DNA of 64,000 nt, taken from contig JADYYP010000062.1 in assembly GCA_020853575.1 (NCBI GenBank), positions 1-64,000 of the forward strand, given 5' to 3'. The stretch is from Planctomycetota bacterium (GTDB taxonomy: Bacteria > Planctomycetota > UBA1135 > GCA-002686595). Below are positions 37,930 through 46,321 of this stretch, piece after piece; positions within the stretch are counted from its first letter, which is position 1, and each line of letters begins with the position of its first letter. The position numbers and the translations under genes were made by a program. Below the pieces are notes generated by a model. That model did not search any database and had not been told where the DNA came from. It was given only the letters and a program-made list of their open reading frames with translations.

Positions 37930-38811
37930 TCAGCGCAGCGCGCGCGAAGCACGCTCGTAGAACGCGGTCACGCTGCGAGCGATGTCGATCTGCGGCCAGC
38001 GCGACACTTCGGTCAGCCCGCGCGCCGCGCGCGAGCCCGGAGCGAACACGCACACCGGGACGCGCGCATCGACGCTCTCCGACACGGCGCTGTCGGCCGG
38101 AACCGTTCCGATGCGCGTCGGAACGTCGCCGAGGAAACGCTTGCACGCTCCCGAGAAACGCTCCCAAGCGGAATCCGCGGCGGCCACGTCGGGCACGCGG
38201 TTGAACACCATGCCGACCTTGAGCTCGGGATTGACCATGCGGCCACGCTTGTAGAGCGCGTAGGCGTCGGAAAGCCCGGTGATCTCGTGACTGGTGACCA
38301 CGATCAACGCCGTGGCCGCGGCCAGGTGCGCGAGGGTCGAGTACGCGATCCCGGCGCCGTGGTCGACCAGGATCAGGTCGAACTCGTCCTCGAGCGGGCG
38401 CAGCGCCTTGAACAGCCGCTCGAGCTCGCGCCGAGTCGGGTTGGCCAGACCGTGGCGCCCGACGCCTCCGGAGAGCAAGCGCATGCCGCAGGGCCCTTCG
38501 ACCAGCGCATCGCCGACGCCCACGCGACCTTCGGCGACGTGCCCCAGGTCGAACGACGGCGCCAGTCCTAGCAACAGGTGGTCATTGGCGAGTCCGGCGT
38601 CGAAATCGACGAGCAGGACACGCTCGCCGCGCTGCGCACGCAGCACCGCGAGGTTGGTGGCGAGCACGCTCTTGCCGGTGCCGCCCTTGCCGCTGGCGAT
38701 CGACACGACACGCGCGGTGCGCGGCGCGCCTTCGCGCATGCGGCGCTCGGTGTCGAGGATCTTCTGCAGCGGATTTCGACGCCACAGATCGAGGGGGGAC
38801 AAGTCGATCAT
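37930..38811 (-). CDS. MinD/FlhG (YlxH)-type P-loop ATPase, 293 aa
   Basis: An N-terminal extension (1-30) with LQKILDTERRMR precedes the deviant Walker A GKGGTGKS at 41-48. LLVDFDAGLANDHLLLGL and FDLILVDHGAGI follow, both typical of FlhG/YlxH. The ending lacks the amphipathic membrane-targeting helix of true MinD. FlhG normally works with FlhF in flagellar placement, but no flagellar gene is in the window. A sigma-70-like promoter, TTGACG-17-CACAGT, is present upstream. ParA follows after 70 bases, so two positioning ATPases are encoded in tandem. Confidence 0.8.
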   Translation of the reverse strand: MIDLSPLDLWRRNPLQKILDTERRMREGAPRTARVVSIASGKGGTGKSVLATNLAVLRAQRGERVLLVDFDAGLANDHLLLGLAPSFDLGHVAEGRVGVGDALVEGPCGMRLLSGGVGRHGLANPTRRELERLFKALRPLEDEFDLILVDHGAGIAYSTLAHLAAATALIVVTSHEITGLSDAYALYKRGRMVNPELKVGMVFNRVPDVAAADSAWERFSGACKRFLGDVPTRIGTVPADSAVSESVDARVPVCVFAPGSRAARGLTEVSRWPQIDIARSVTAFYERASRALR

Positions 38812-38823
38812 CGAGGTCGCGCG

Positions 38824-38852
38824 ACTGTGCAGAGCGCGCGAGCCTTCGTCAA
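38824..38852 (-). promoter_or_regulatory. Sigma-70-type promoter for the MinD/FlhG gene
   Basis: On the minus strand TTGACG (38847-38852) and CACAGT (38824-38829) are separated by 17 bases. The -10 ends 12 bases before the ATG. It is one of few places in the window with a recognisable -35. Confidence 0.45.
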
Positions 38853-38930
38853 CCCTGAGCCTCTGCCAGCTCGGCGAGGTTGCGCGAAACCAAGTGCTCG
38901 GATTCGTGGCAAGCGCCCAGGCGCACGGCC

Positions 38931-40397
38931 TCAGTGCATGCGCGCCGGCTCGCCGATGCGGTGCAGCTTCATCACGTTGGTCGAGCGCGACACCCCGGGG
39001 GGGACCCCGGCGACGAAGATCACCTCTTCACCGTGCAGGCACACGCGCTGCTCGAGCAGCAGATTTTGGGCCTCGTGCATCATGTCCTCGAGGCTGGTCT
39101 CGCGCTCGCACAGGATCGGGCGCACGTGGCTCAGGATCGTCATCTCCTGCAGCGTTTTCTCGTTGGGCGTGAGCGCGATGATCTCGCCGTTCACGCGGTA
39201 GCGCGACAGGAGCCGCACCGTGTTGCCCGACTCGGTGAAGCAGATGATCCTGTGGATCGAAAGCGCCTCGGCGGCCTGCGCGGCCGCCAGCGCCGTGGCG
39301 TTCGAGAACGTCGGCTCGTTCTGGCGAAACGACACCCGCGGAAGCTCGTGGTAGCGCTGCGAGGTCTCGACGGCGCGCGCGATGCGGCTCATGGCCTGCA
39401 CGGCTTCGATCGGGTAGTCCCCCATCGCCGTTTCGGCCGACAGCATGACCGCGTCCGAGCCGTCGAGCACCGCGTTGGCGACGTCGGTGACCTCGGCGCG
39501 CGTGGGGCGCGAGGCCTTGATCATCGACTCGAGCATCTCGGTCGCGGTGATCACGAACTTGCCGGCCTTGAGCGCCTCTTGGATCAGCGTCTTTTGCAGC
39601 AGCGGCAACTGCTCGAGCTGGGTTTCGACCCCCAGGTCTCCGCGCGCGACCATGATGCCGTCGGAGGCCTCGAAGATGCCCTTGAGGTTGTCGAGCGCGG
39701 TGCGGCGCTCGATTTTCGCCACCAACATCATCTTCGGCGCGAGGTCGCGGATGCGCTCCATGTCCTCGCCGCGCGAGACGAATGACACGCCGAGGAAGTC
39801 CACCCCCAGCTCCTGCGCCAGCGAGATGTGCTTGCGGTCCTGGGGCGTCGGAAGCTCCTGGGCCAGGTACGAGTCGGGCATGTGCACGCCCTTGCGGTCC
39901 GAGATCGGCCCCGGTCGGCGCACCCGCGCGCGCACGATGTCCCCGTCGATGGCCTCGGTGACGAGCTCCACCACGCCGTCGGCGAGCAGCACACGGTCGC
40001 CCACCTTGAGCGCGCCGCGGAATCCCAAGAAGTTGCACGGCAGGAGGTCCAGCTCGTCGGAGAGCGCGCCCTCGAACAGTCGCACCACTTGCCCGCGCGC
40101 CAGGCGCAGCTCGCCGCCCGCCAGCTTCCCCAGGCGCATCTTGGGCCCCTGGATGTCCGCCAGGATGCCGATCGGCACGCCGCGCAGCCGCGCAGCGGTA
40201 CGGATCTTCTCGACGCGTCGACGGTGGTCGTCGTCGACCCCGTGGCTGAAGTTGATCCGGGCCACGGCCATGCCGGCGTCGATCAGCTGGATCACGCGGT
40301 CCTCGGAGGCTGGACCGATGGTGGCGACGATCTTGGTGCCACAGCGTTGCTCGTCGGCGACGGAGCTGAACTGCGGTTCGGGAGTTGGGCCTTGCAT
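38931..40397 (-). CDS. pyk: Pyruvate kinase, 488 aa
   Basis: The N-terminus has CGTKIVATIGPAS, then INFSHG (substrate/potassium site), ADIQGPKMRLG, and SDRKGVHMP in the mobile B domain. The catalytic KIERRTALDNL and DGIMVARGDLGVE carry the Lys and Mg ligands, and the signature ITATEMLESM with SDAVMLSAETAMGDYP is intact. The C-terminal allosteric domain ends at about 488. It transfers phosphate from phosphoenolpyruvate to ADP in glycolysis. The ATG at 40397 is chosen over longer frames because a TACCAT -10 box lies nine bases before it. It stands as a single gene upstream of the MinD gene. Confidence 0.95.
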   Translation of the reverse strand: MQGPTPEPQFSSVADEQRCGTKIVATIGPASEDRVIQLIDAGMAVARINFSHGVDDDHRRRVEKIRTAARLRGVPIGILADIQGPKMRLGKLAGGELRLARGQVVRLFEGALSDELDLLPCNFLGFRGALKVGDRVLLADGVVELVTEAIDGDIVRARVRRPGPISDRKGVHMPDSYLAQELPTPQDRKHISLAQELGVDFLGVSFVSRGEDMERIRDLAPKMMLVAKIERRTALDNLKGIFEASDGIMVARGDLGVETQLEQLPLLQKTLIQEALKAGKFVITATEMLESMIKASRPTRAEVTDVANAVLDGSDAVMLSAETAMGDYPIEAVQAMSRIARAVETSQRYHELPRVSFRQNEPTFSNATALAAAQAAEALSIHRIICFTESGNTVRLLSRYRVNGEIIALTPNEKTLQEMTILSHVRPILCERETSLEDMMHEAQNLLLEQRVCLHGEEVIFVAGVPPGVSRSTNVMKLHRIGEPARMH

Positions 40398-40406
40398 GCG
40401 GCGGGC

Positions 40407-40412
40407 ATGGTA
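40407..40412 (-). promoter_or_regulatory. Probable -10 box (TACCAT), near-leaderless, for pyk
   Basis: The minus strand reads GGTACCATGCCCGCCGCATG. The hexamer ends nine bases before the ATG and shares the TANNATGC core with other boxes in this window. Confidence 0.5.
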
Positions 40413-40738
40413 CGGACCGCGGGCGGATTCTCCATCGCCGCGAGCCGCGTACGCGCCTCCAAGGTGCGTGCGTCGACCGCGACCTCGGCAGCTGGAAACG
40501 AGACCGGCCGAGGACCAAGCCTCGGCCGGTGCATTCGGCGCCCTGGAGGCTCCGTCCTGAGGTCGCGGCCAGCCGCTGGGGCCGACGCGACACCGGAGCC
40601 CCGAGGTCGCGGGACAAGGGACGCACCTCGGCCCGCAAAGGTTCGCCCAAAAAGACGCGCCGCAAAGGTCCAGATCTGGCACGACCTGGAAGGAGTTTCC
40701 AATCTGCAGCGCGCGCCGTGCCTGGCGCGTGGTAGAGG
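40413..40738. other. Gene-free spacer between pyk and the small membrane peptide
   Basis: No gene is supported here. It contains a strong hairpin at 40503-40530 and, further right, a Lys/Arg-coding stretch around 40640-40670 (KGSPKKTRRKG in one frame) with no good start. The plus-strand promoter for the small peptide gene lies immediately after it. Confidence 0.5.
40503..40530. terminator. Perfect 11-bp hairpin upstream of pyk
   Basis: ACCGGCCGAGG, loop ACCAAG, CCTCGGCCGGT. There is no T-tract on either strand. It lies between two divergent transcription units, so it is either a stray terminator or a regulatory hairpin. Confidence 0.4.
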
Positions 40739-40744
40739 TACACT
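40739..40744 (+). promoter_or_regulatory. Probable -10 box (TACACT) for the 35-aa peptide gene
   Basis: The string GAGGTACACTTCG lies 46 bases upstream of the ATG, leaving room for a leader with a Shine-Dalgarno site. Confidence 0.4.
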
Positions 40745-40790
40745 TCGTCTCTCGGGTCGTGCCTCCATCCCCCCGTCGGAGAGAGCTCCG

Positions 40791-40898
40791 ATGCGCACCC
40801 ACACCTCGATTCGCACCTCTGAGTCCTCGCACGTGGCCGTCACGGTGACCGTCGCACTGATCGTCGCGGGTTTGCTCGCGCTGATCGTGTGGACCTGA
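40791..40898 (+). CDS. Small single-pass membrane peptide, 35 aa
   Basis: The ATG is preceded by GGAGAGAG at 40778-40785, one of the best ribosome sites in the window, and by a TACACT box. The peptide has a polar N-terminus (MRTHTSIRTSESSHV) and one hydrophobic helix (AVTVTVALIVAGLLALIVW) ending at the stop. A GAGCC-GGCTC hairpin follows 31 bases later. Promoter, ribosome site, membrane helix and terminator together support a real gene. No homologous family is recognised. It could be a membrane-targeted regulatory peptide or a toxin-like peptide. Confidence 0.55.
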   Translation: MRTHTSIRTSESSHVAVTVTVALIVAGLLALIVWT

Positions 40899-40929
40899 CC
40901 GGCTGCGATCGCGACCGCGGAACGGCGCT

Positions 40930-40944
40930 GAGCCACCCAGGCTC
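40930..40944 (+). terminator. Hairpin after the 35-aa peptide gene
   Basis: GAGCC-ACCCA-GGCTC, extendable by C-G and U-G pairs, followed by GGCTTTCC. It is a short stem with a weak T-run. Confidence 0.4.
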
Positions 40945-41512
40945 GGCTTTCCGCGCTTGCGCTGCGGCTCGCTGCCGCGGGCCCGTCGTCGTTGGCTGGA
41001 GACGTCGTTTGCTAGAGGATTCGTGAGCTGACGGCCTCGGATGCTGACTGCGCGGACGCGTGACAGCGTCGGCGAGCGCCGCGCGGGAAGTCGTCACGGA
41101 CGTGCGCCGCGAGAGTCCGCGCCGGGTCTTGCGCTGAGGATTGGACGGCGCAACCACCGCGTACCGTGGGCCGGTTTGGTGCGCGGCGGCGCGCCGTCCG
41201 CGCACACTAGACGCGATCACGAATCGGGCGACAGCTGGGGAGCTCGAAGTGAGCCGCCCCTTGCACCGCTCGCGCACACCGCGGTAGACCTATGGCGCGG
41301 CTCGAAGGGCAGGTCGCCGCGGTGCGAATTCCGCCCAGACGCCGATCCTGCCTTGCTCAGATTCCTCGCCGTTGGCCCGGCGGCGCCCAGCGTCGATCTG
41401 GTCCGGGTTTTGAACCCGGGCGCAATTCGAGCGGCGCGCCGAAGGTCCAGGTGCGCCGCTTCTTTCGTTCACTCACTCCGTAGCGCGGCCCTGCGCGCGC
41501 CACCCATCGCCC
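40945..41512 (+). other. 570-base region without a supported protein gene; possible small RNA at about 41215-41470
   Basis: Open frames here are Arg/Ala/Pro-rich and look GC-driven. A -10-like CACACTAGACG lies at about 41204-41213. A CCGGG/CCCGG hairpin with a 7-base loop sits at 41403-41419. A second hairpin, AGCGGCGC (41430-41437) with GCGCCGCT (41453-41460), is followed directly by TCTTTCGTTC. This is the layout of an independent short transcript with a terminator. I recognise no known RNA family in it. Confidence 0.3.
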
Positions 41513-42586
41513 ATGAACTGCCTTCGAACGCTGTGCCTTTCGTCGTTGTTCGTTCCCGCCCTGAGCGCGAGCTTCGCGCCGGCCGACTCGATCTCCTTCC
41601 ACCCGGCGGACGGCACGAAGGTCTCGCGCAGCTGGTCGATCAAACAGGAGTTGACGCTGGACGAGATGAACATGACCGTCAACGGCCAGCCGCTGCCCAT
41701 GGACATCCAAATGGACATGGACATGACCAATGAAATGTCGGTCGAGGTCAGCGATGTCTTCGTGTCCGTCAAGGACGGGCGTCCGATCGAGATGCGCCGC
41801 ACCTTCGACAAGCTCGCCTCCGACGGCCACTTCGCGGTCGAGATGCCGATGATGCCCGACGGCGGAATGGAGCAGTCGATCACCGGCAAGAGCGAGCTCG
41901 AGGGCAAGACGGTCAAGTTCGCGTGGGACGCCGAGGCCTCCCAATACGAGCGCACCTACCACGAGAGCGAGGGTGAGGCCGAGTTGCTCGAGGGGCTCGA
42001 CGAGGACATGGACGTGCGCGGCATCGCGCCCGGTAAGGACGTTGCGACCGGCGACACCTGGAAGGTCGACGTCAAGGCCTTGCGTGCGCTGCTGGCCCCC
42101 GGAGGCGACCTGGCCATCCGCCCCGAGAAGACCGGCGCGGAGATGCAGGGCATGATGCCCGGCATGAGCGGGATGGGAGACTTGGCCGACATGATCGGCG
42201 ATGCGCTCGAAGGCGAGGCCAGCGCCGAGTACCTGGGTCTGCAGGAGCTCGAAGGCGGCAAGTTCGCCGTGATCAAGCTCAAGTTCGACATCTCGTGCAA
42301 CACCGACATGGCGGACAAGATGGACGAGATGATGCGCGAGTTGCCCGAGGGCATGGGCTCGATGAAGTTCGAGCACATCGACCTGGAGTTCGGCATCGAG
42401 GCCGAGGGCACGCTCCACTGGGATCCCGCGTTGGGCATGATCCACGCGGCCGACCTGTCGGGAAAGATGAAGATCAACATGGACATGGCGATGAAGATGA
42501 ACGCCCAAGGCCAGGACATGGCCTTCGAGCAGTCCATGGCCATGTCAGGCACGATCGCGATCAAGCAGGACGTCACCAAGAACTGA
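41513..42586 (+). CDS. Secreted methionine-rich acidic protein, 357 aa
   Basis: A Sec signal peptide (about 1-20, LRTLCLSSLFVPALSASFA) precedes a mature protein rich in Met, Asp and Glu. Met clusters include MDIQMDMDMTNEM (about 63-75), MQGMMPGMSGMGDLADM (about 209-225), MADKMDEMMRELPEGMGSM (about 264-282) and MKINMDMAMKMNAQGQDM (about 316-333). The frame between them has regular beta-type segments (WKVDVKALRALL, TLHWDPALGMIHAADLSGKM). No family is firmly recognised; overall it resembles secreted DUF6263-like proteins. Met-rich segments of this kind can bind copper(I) or resist oxidation. It is 10 bases upstream of a protease gene. Confidence 0.65.
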   Translation: MNCLRTLCLSSLFVPALSASFAPADSISFHPADGTKVSRSWSIKQELTLDEMNMTVNGQPLPMDIQMDMDMTNEMSVEVSDVFVSVKDGRPIEMRRTFDKLASDGHFAVEMPMMPDGGMEQSITGKSELEGKTVKFAWDAEASQYERTYHESEGEAELLEGLDEDMDVRGIAPGKDVATGDTWKVDVKALRALLAPGGDLAIRPEKTGAEMQGMMPGMSGMGDLADMIGDALEGEASAEYLGLQELEGGKFAVIKLKFDISCNTDMADKMDEMMRELPEGMGSMKFEHIDLEFGIEAEGTLHWDPALGMIHAADLSGKMKINMDMAMKMNAQGQDMAFEQSMAMSGTIAIKQDVTKN

Positions 42587-42596
42587 CCTCGACTCG

Positions 42597-45077
42597 ATGA
42601 ATCTCGCCGCCCTTCTTCGTCGGAGGTTCGGCGCGGTCGCGCTGGCGGTGCTCGCCCCCTGGGCGAGTGCCGCCGGCGACGCTTTGGCGACCGCGCGCGA
42701 CCTGGCAACACAGAACAACTGGACCGAGGTCGTCGCGACGCTCGAGGAGCACCTGCGCTTCGAGCTCTCCACGCGCGAAATCGACGACCTGATGGGCCAG
42801 GCACTGACCAAGCTCGGGCGCAAGGACGAGGCGGCGCACTATCTCGAACGCGCCTATTTGGCGTGGCCCGAGGGCGACAAGGAACTCGTCAAGCTGAAGA
42901 AGCGCTTGGTCGAGGCCGATCCGCTGTTCGCGCGGCGCGACGCGCTGTTCCGCAAGATCGCCAAGGAGCTGCTGCAGTGCGCCAGCGAGTTGGAAAGCGG
43001 CGGCCACCGCGAGCGCGCGCTCGAGTTGCTCGAGCGCTTGAGCCCGATCGCGACCGGTGCGGACCGCTCGGCGATCCACTCTTTGGCGGACAAGATCCGC
43101 TCGTCGACCGAGGAGGTCGATCTCGACCAGGCCGGGGGTGCGCGCCCCGCGGGAGGTTGGCCTTCGATCAAGGTCGAGAGCCAACGCTACACGCTGCAGG
43201 CCAGCCTCGAGCCCGCCGTGGCCGAGTTGCTCGGCAAGACCATGGACGAGATCTTCCTGTACTACGTCCAGATCTACTTCGACGGCGACGAGAGCAAGAT
43301 CAACGAGCGCAAGGCGACGATCGTCATCCATCCCAGCCACGAGGACATGCTCAAGCTGTGGCAGGGTCCGCCGACCGTCGGAGGCTGGTGGTCTCCCGGT
43401 GAATGGCAAGTGCACGCCTACGACACGCGCCCCAACACGGGCACGCTCGACGAGATGCTCTTGACCTTGTTCCACGAGGCCAGCCACCACTTCATGACGA
43501 TGCTCGCCCGCGGCGGCTCGACACCGGCGTGGCTCAACGAAGGCACGGCGAGCTTCTTCGAGGGTGCCTCGGCGATGGCCGACGGCCGCGTGTTGTGGCC
43601 CGACGCAGCCCAAGGTCGCTTGCGCGGACTCGACATGTTCCTCAAGGCGCCGACCAGCCCCGGGAGCCGCATTCCGAGCTTCGTCGACGTCATCAGCTAC
43701 GACCAGCCCGGCTCCTATCCAGGCGAGTACTACGAGTTCGGCTGGGGCATCGTCTACTACCTCCAGCAGTACGAGGACGCGACGACGCTCGAGTACGTGT
43801 ACCGGCCGCTCTACAACGCCTACCGCAACGAGATCATCCAGAAGGGTGGCAACCCGCGCGAACTGTTCGAGCGCGTGTTCGTGGGCGCCAAGTCGCCGCG
43901 CGGCCACCAGAACTTGCTCGAGTTCGAGCGCGACTGGAAGAAGTGGATCCAGGGCACGATCTACCCGCTGCACTTCGGCGACCGGCGTCGCGAGTTGCGC
44001 TTGGCGGAAGTGCAGCGCTACGTCGACGCCGCAGCGTTGGCGGCCAACGACAAGAAGTCCAAGGTCGGTGAGCGCGAGCTACTGCTGCGCGCACTGGGGC
44101 ACATCGACTACGTGCGCACCAAGATCGACTCCGCCGACGAGCCGGACGCCGCGGTGCTGCTGCGCCAAGCGGAGCTGTTCGAGAAGGTCGGTCAAGCGGG
44201 CTCCGCGGCGCCGATCCTCGAGCGGTTGTTGGACATGGCCGTCGCGGGATCGTGGGCGGCGAGCGACGCCGAGATCGACACGCTCGGCAAGCGGCTCGCG
44301 AAGCTCGACTCGAAGAACTCGGCCCTGCGTTTGGCCAAGGCACGCACCAAGGCGCTGGCGCGCACGGCCACGAAGCTGCTCGACGACTATCGCAAGGCGA
44401 GTCCCCCGCTGCTCCTGCGTAGCTACACGTTCGCGTCGCTCGTGAGTGCGGCACTGGACAACGAGAAGACGCTCTGCGATGCCTCGCGCGAGCTGCGCAC
44501 ACAGGCGCGCGCCTCCGGCGTGCTCAAGGGCGCGACGTTCAAGCTCGGCGGCGCGGCGGGCACGTGGAAGACCATCTTCACCAACCAGGAGTCCGTGTTC
44601 AGCGTCGAGCCGGCGAGCATCACGATCGAAGGCGTGCGTCCGGTCGGCCGGCTGTGCACCGCTGTGCCGATCAAGGGCGAGTACGAGTTGCGCGCACGGG
44701 TGACGCGAGAGGGTGAAGCGCGCGTCGGCGCGCACCACGGATTGATCGTCTCCGGCACCGAGAACGGCGACTGGATCGTGATGACCATCACCCACGACGG
44801 ACGCCTGATGCTCAAGCGCATGCTGCTGGGGAAGACCGGAGGAGTGACCGACGTCGGGCTGACGACCGTCAACCTCCAGAAGCCCCCTCCGCTGGGCCAG
44901 CCGTTCGACTTCGTCGCGCACCTCCTGCCCGAGGGCAAGGTCGAGGTGACGATCGATGGCGACGGTCCGTATCCGTTCCAGTTGCCCCTCACGCCACCTG
45001 CGGTCGGACTCGTCGGCGTGTACGTCAAGAACGGTCGACTGAGGGTCGAGAACGCGGTCATCGAGATCTTGCCGTGA
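42597..45077 (+). CDS. Secreted DUF1570-type metallopeptidase-like protein with helical repeats, 826 aa
   Basis: A signal peptide (about 1-26) is followed by TPR-like helices (27-130, including GQALTKLGRKDEAAHYLERAY). A gluzincin-like core has the zinc-binding HEASHH (about 299-304, HExxH type) and, 22 residues on, NEGTASFFEG, whose Glu is the third-ligand position. This pattern matches DUF1570-type peptidases common in planctomycetes. A further helical region (about 480-640) and a C-terminal beta-sandwich (about 650-826, LHHGLIVSGTENGDWIVMTI-like) with jelly-roll character follow. It is probably exported and degrades or processes protein. It is transcribed between the Met-rich protein and the coupled DUF309 gene. 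Confidence 0.75.
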   Translation: MNLAALLRRRFGAVALAVLAPWASAAGDALATARDLATQNNWTEVVATLEEHLRFELSTREIDDLMGQALTKLGRKDEAAHYLERAYLAWPEGDKELVKLKKRLVEADPLFARRDALFRKIAKELLQCASELESGGHRERALELLERLSPIATGADRSAIHSLADKIRSSTEEVDLDQAGGARPAGGWPSIKVESQRYTLQASLEPAVAELLGKTMDEIFLYYVQIYFDGDESKINERKATIVIHPSHEDMLKLWQGPPTVGGWWSPGEWQVHAYDTRPNTGTLDEMLLTLFHEASHHFMTMLARGGSTPAWLNEGTASFFEGASAMADGRVLWPDAAQGRLRGLDMFLKAPTSPGSRIPSFVDVISYDQPGSYPGEYYEFGWGIVYYLQQYEDATTLEYVYRPLYNAYRNEIIQKGGNPRELFERVFVGAKSPRGHQNLLEFERDWKKWIQGTIYPLHFGDRRRELRLAEVQRYVDAAALAANDKKSKVGERELLLRALGHIDYVRTKIDSADEPDAAVLLRQAELFEKVGQAGSAAPILERLLDMAVAGSWAASDAEIDTLGKRLAKLDSKNSALRLAKARTKALARTATKLLDDYRKASPPLLLRSYTFASLVSAALDNEKTLCDASRELRTQARASGVLKGATFKLGGAAGTWKTIFTNQESVFSVEPASITIEGVRPVGRLCTAVPIKGEYELRARVTREGEARVGAHHGLIVSGTENGDWIVMTITHDGRLMLKRMLLGKTGGVTDVGLTTVNLQKPPPLGQPFDFVAHLLPEGKVEVTIDGDGPYPFQLPLTPPAVGLVGVYVKNGRLRVENAVIEILP

Positions 45078-45574
45078 GCGCGCGCTACGCGCCGCGGCGC
45101 CCGTTCCCCGCCTACGCGTATCTGCCCGGCCGCGATCCGCACCCGACCGGCGATCCGGCTGGACACAGCTTCCGCAGCGAGCCCGAGCCCGCGGCTGCCT
45201 ACATCGAGCCCGCCGCGTGGCGCGACAACGAGGACTACCGTTTCGGCGTCGACCTCTACAACGCCGGCTTCCTATGGGAAGCACACGAGGTCTGGGAAGG
45301 CCTGTGGCACGCAGCGAAGCACGATGCACAGCAGGCCGAGTTCCTGCAGGGGCTGATCCAGTGCGCCGCGGCGAGCTTGAAGGTACGCATGCAGCAGCCG
45401 GCAGGCGTGCGCAAGCTCGCGGAGCTGGGAACCGCGCGCCTGGAGCGCGTCGCGCGGGCCACACGCGGGCAGTTCATGGGGCTCCAGTTGCGCGAGTTCG
45501 TCGACGCCTTCAGCGCGTTCGCGCAGTCGCAGCCGGTCGACGCCGAGTTGCGGCCGCGGATCGAGCTCGACTGA
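45074..45574 (+). CDS. DUF309 domain-containing protein, 166 aa
   Basis: The DUF309 signature is clear: FGVDLYNAGFLWEAHEVWEG, then LWHAAKHDAQQAEFLQGLIQCAAASLK (quoted in parts), with the paired His-Glu positions of this helical family. A 55-residue Pro/Ala-rich N-terminus precedes it. The GTG start overlaps the TGA of the protease gene (GTGA), implying translational coupling. DUF309 proteins have no established function. The 3' end overlaps the convergent pyroglutamyl peptidase gene by 65 bases. Confidence 0.85.
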   Translation: MSARYAPRRPFPAYAYLPGRDPHPTGDPAGHSFRSEPEPAAAYIEPAAWRDNEDYRFGVDLYNAGFLWEAHEVWEGLWHAAKHDAQQAEFLQGLIQCAAASLKVRMQQPAGVRKLAELGTARLERVARATRGQFMGLQLREFVDAFSAFAQSQPVDAELRPRIELD

Positions 45575-46169
45575 GTGGAAGCGGCGTGCCGCCGAAGCAC
45601 GTCTCGAGCATTGCTCGCACCAGTCGGACCTGCGTGCGCGAAGCGACCGCACTGGCCGGCGGAACGTGCAGAAACACCGCGGGAATCCCGTGCGCGAGCC
45701 CGGCCTCGAGCAACGCGTGGTAGGTGCGCTCGCAGACGTACCCGCCCGCGTCGTTCGAGAGCCGCACAGCGTGCGCTCCGGCCCGGCGCAGGGCGCGCGC
45801 GAGAGCGGATAGGTCGACCTGGGTCCGCAACGTCGGACCGACAGCCGCCGCGAGCGCCGCACCGCTCACACCGTCGTTGTCGATCCGATGCGTGCTGAAA
45901 CGACCGCGGGCGCGGCGCTCGAAACGGAAGTAGCCGTCGCGTTGGACTCCCAGTCCGAGCAACAGGATCGGGCGCTGGCGCGCGTGGCGAGCCACGAAGC
46001 GAGTGAGTTCCCGCGGAGCGCGCTCGAACGACACGGGCAGCTCGCGCGCGCGCACCGCGAGCCCGCGCGGCGGCCGGTGCTCGAGCGCTGCGGCGACGAT
46101 GCGGCTGGGGTTGGAACGGTGCTTCTCGAACGGCCCGAAGCCGGTGACCAGGATCAGCGGAGCGCGCAT
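45510..46169 (-). CDS. pcp: Pyroglutamyl-peptidase I (peptidase C15), 219 aa
   Basis: The N-terminal VTGFGPFEKHRSNPSR is diagnostic. The nucleophile lies in SNDAGGYVCERTYH (Cys146) and the catalytic histidine in AVFLHVP (His168); Glu84 in DGYFRFERRA is the likely third residue. The family usually has Asn after the catalytic Cys, whereas here it is Glu. The enzyme removes N-terminal pyroglutamate from peptides in the cytoplasm. The length is normal, with an Arg/Ala tail after residue 195 that overlaps the DUF309 gene. A TAGGAT box ends six bases before the ATG. Confidence 0.85.
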   Translation of the reverse strand: MRAPLILVTGFGPFEKHRSNPSRIVAAALEHRPPRGLAVRARELPVSFERAPRELTRFVARHARQRPILLLGLGVQRDGYFRFERRARGRFSTHRIDNDGVSGAALAAAVGPTLRTQVDLSALARALRRAGAHAVRLSNDAGGYVCERTYHALLEAGLAHGIPAVFLHVPPASAVASRTQVRLVRAMLETCFGGTPLPLSRARSAAATRRRPAATARTR

Positions 46170-46175
46170 GGCGCG

Positions 46176-46181
46176 ATCCTA
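46176..46181 (-). promoter_or_regulatory. Probable -10 box (TAGGAT), leaderless, for pcp
   Basis: The minus strand reads GGCGGTAGGATCGCGCCATG. The hexamer is six bases from the start codon. Confidence 0.55.
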
Positions 46182-46321
46182 CCGCCGCGCACGCGGCGCA
46201 CGCTCGACTGTTGCACGCCGCCGACGTTGCGTATCGTCGCCGACCTCGCTCGCGCCGCACACGCGATCGATGTGCGCGCGATCGTCGCGCGTCCTGGACC
46301 TTCGTGCACGAGGTTCCCCCC

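Noticed and set aside
41395-41425. tRNA-like T-arm (CCGGG, 7-base loop TTCAAAA, CCCGG on the minus strand)
   Set aside because: No matching acceptor stem, anticodon arm or D-arm can be formed at the right distances; the loop also departs from the consensus at its last position. It is better explained as a plain hairpin.
41292-41483. 63-codon ATG frame before the Met-rich protein
   Set aside because: No ribosome site, Arg/Pro-rich composition, and it runs through two hairpins that look like RNA structure. Treated as non-coding.
41041-41733. 230-codon plus-strand frame in the large spacer, running into the Met-rich gene
   Set aside because: It overlaps the signal peptide region of a well-supported gene in another frame and has GC-driven composition.
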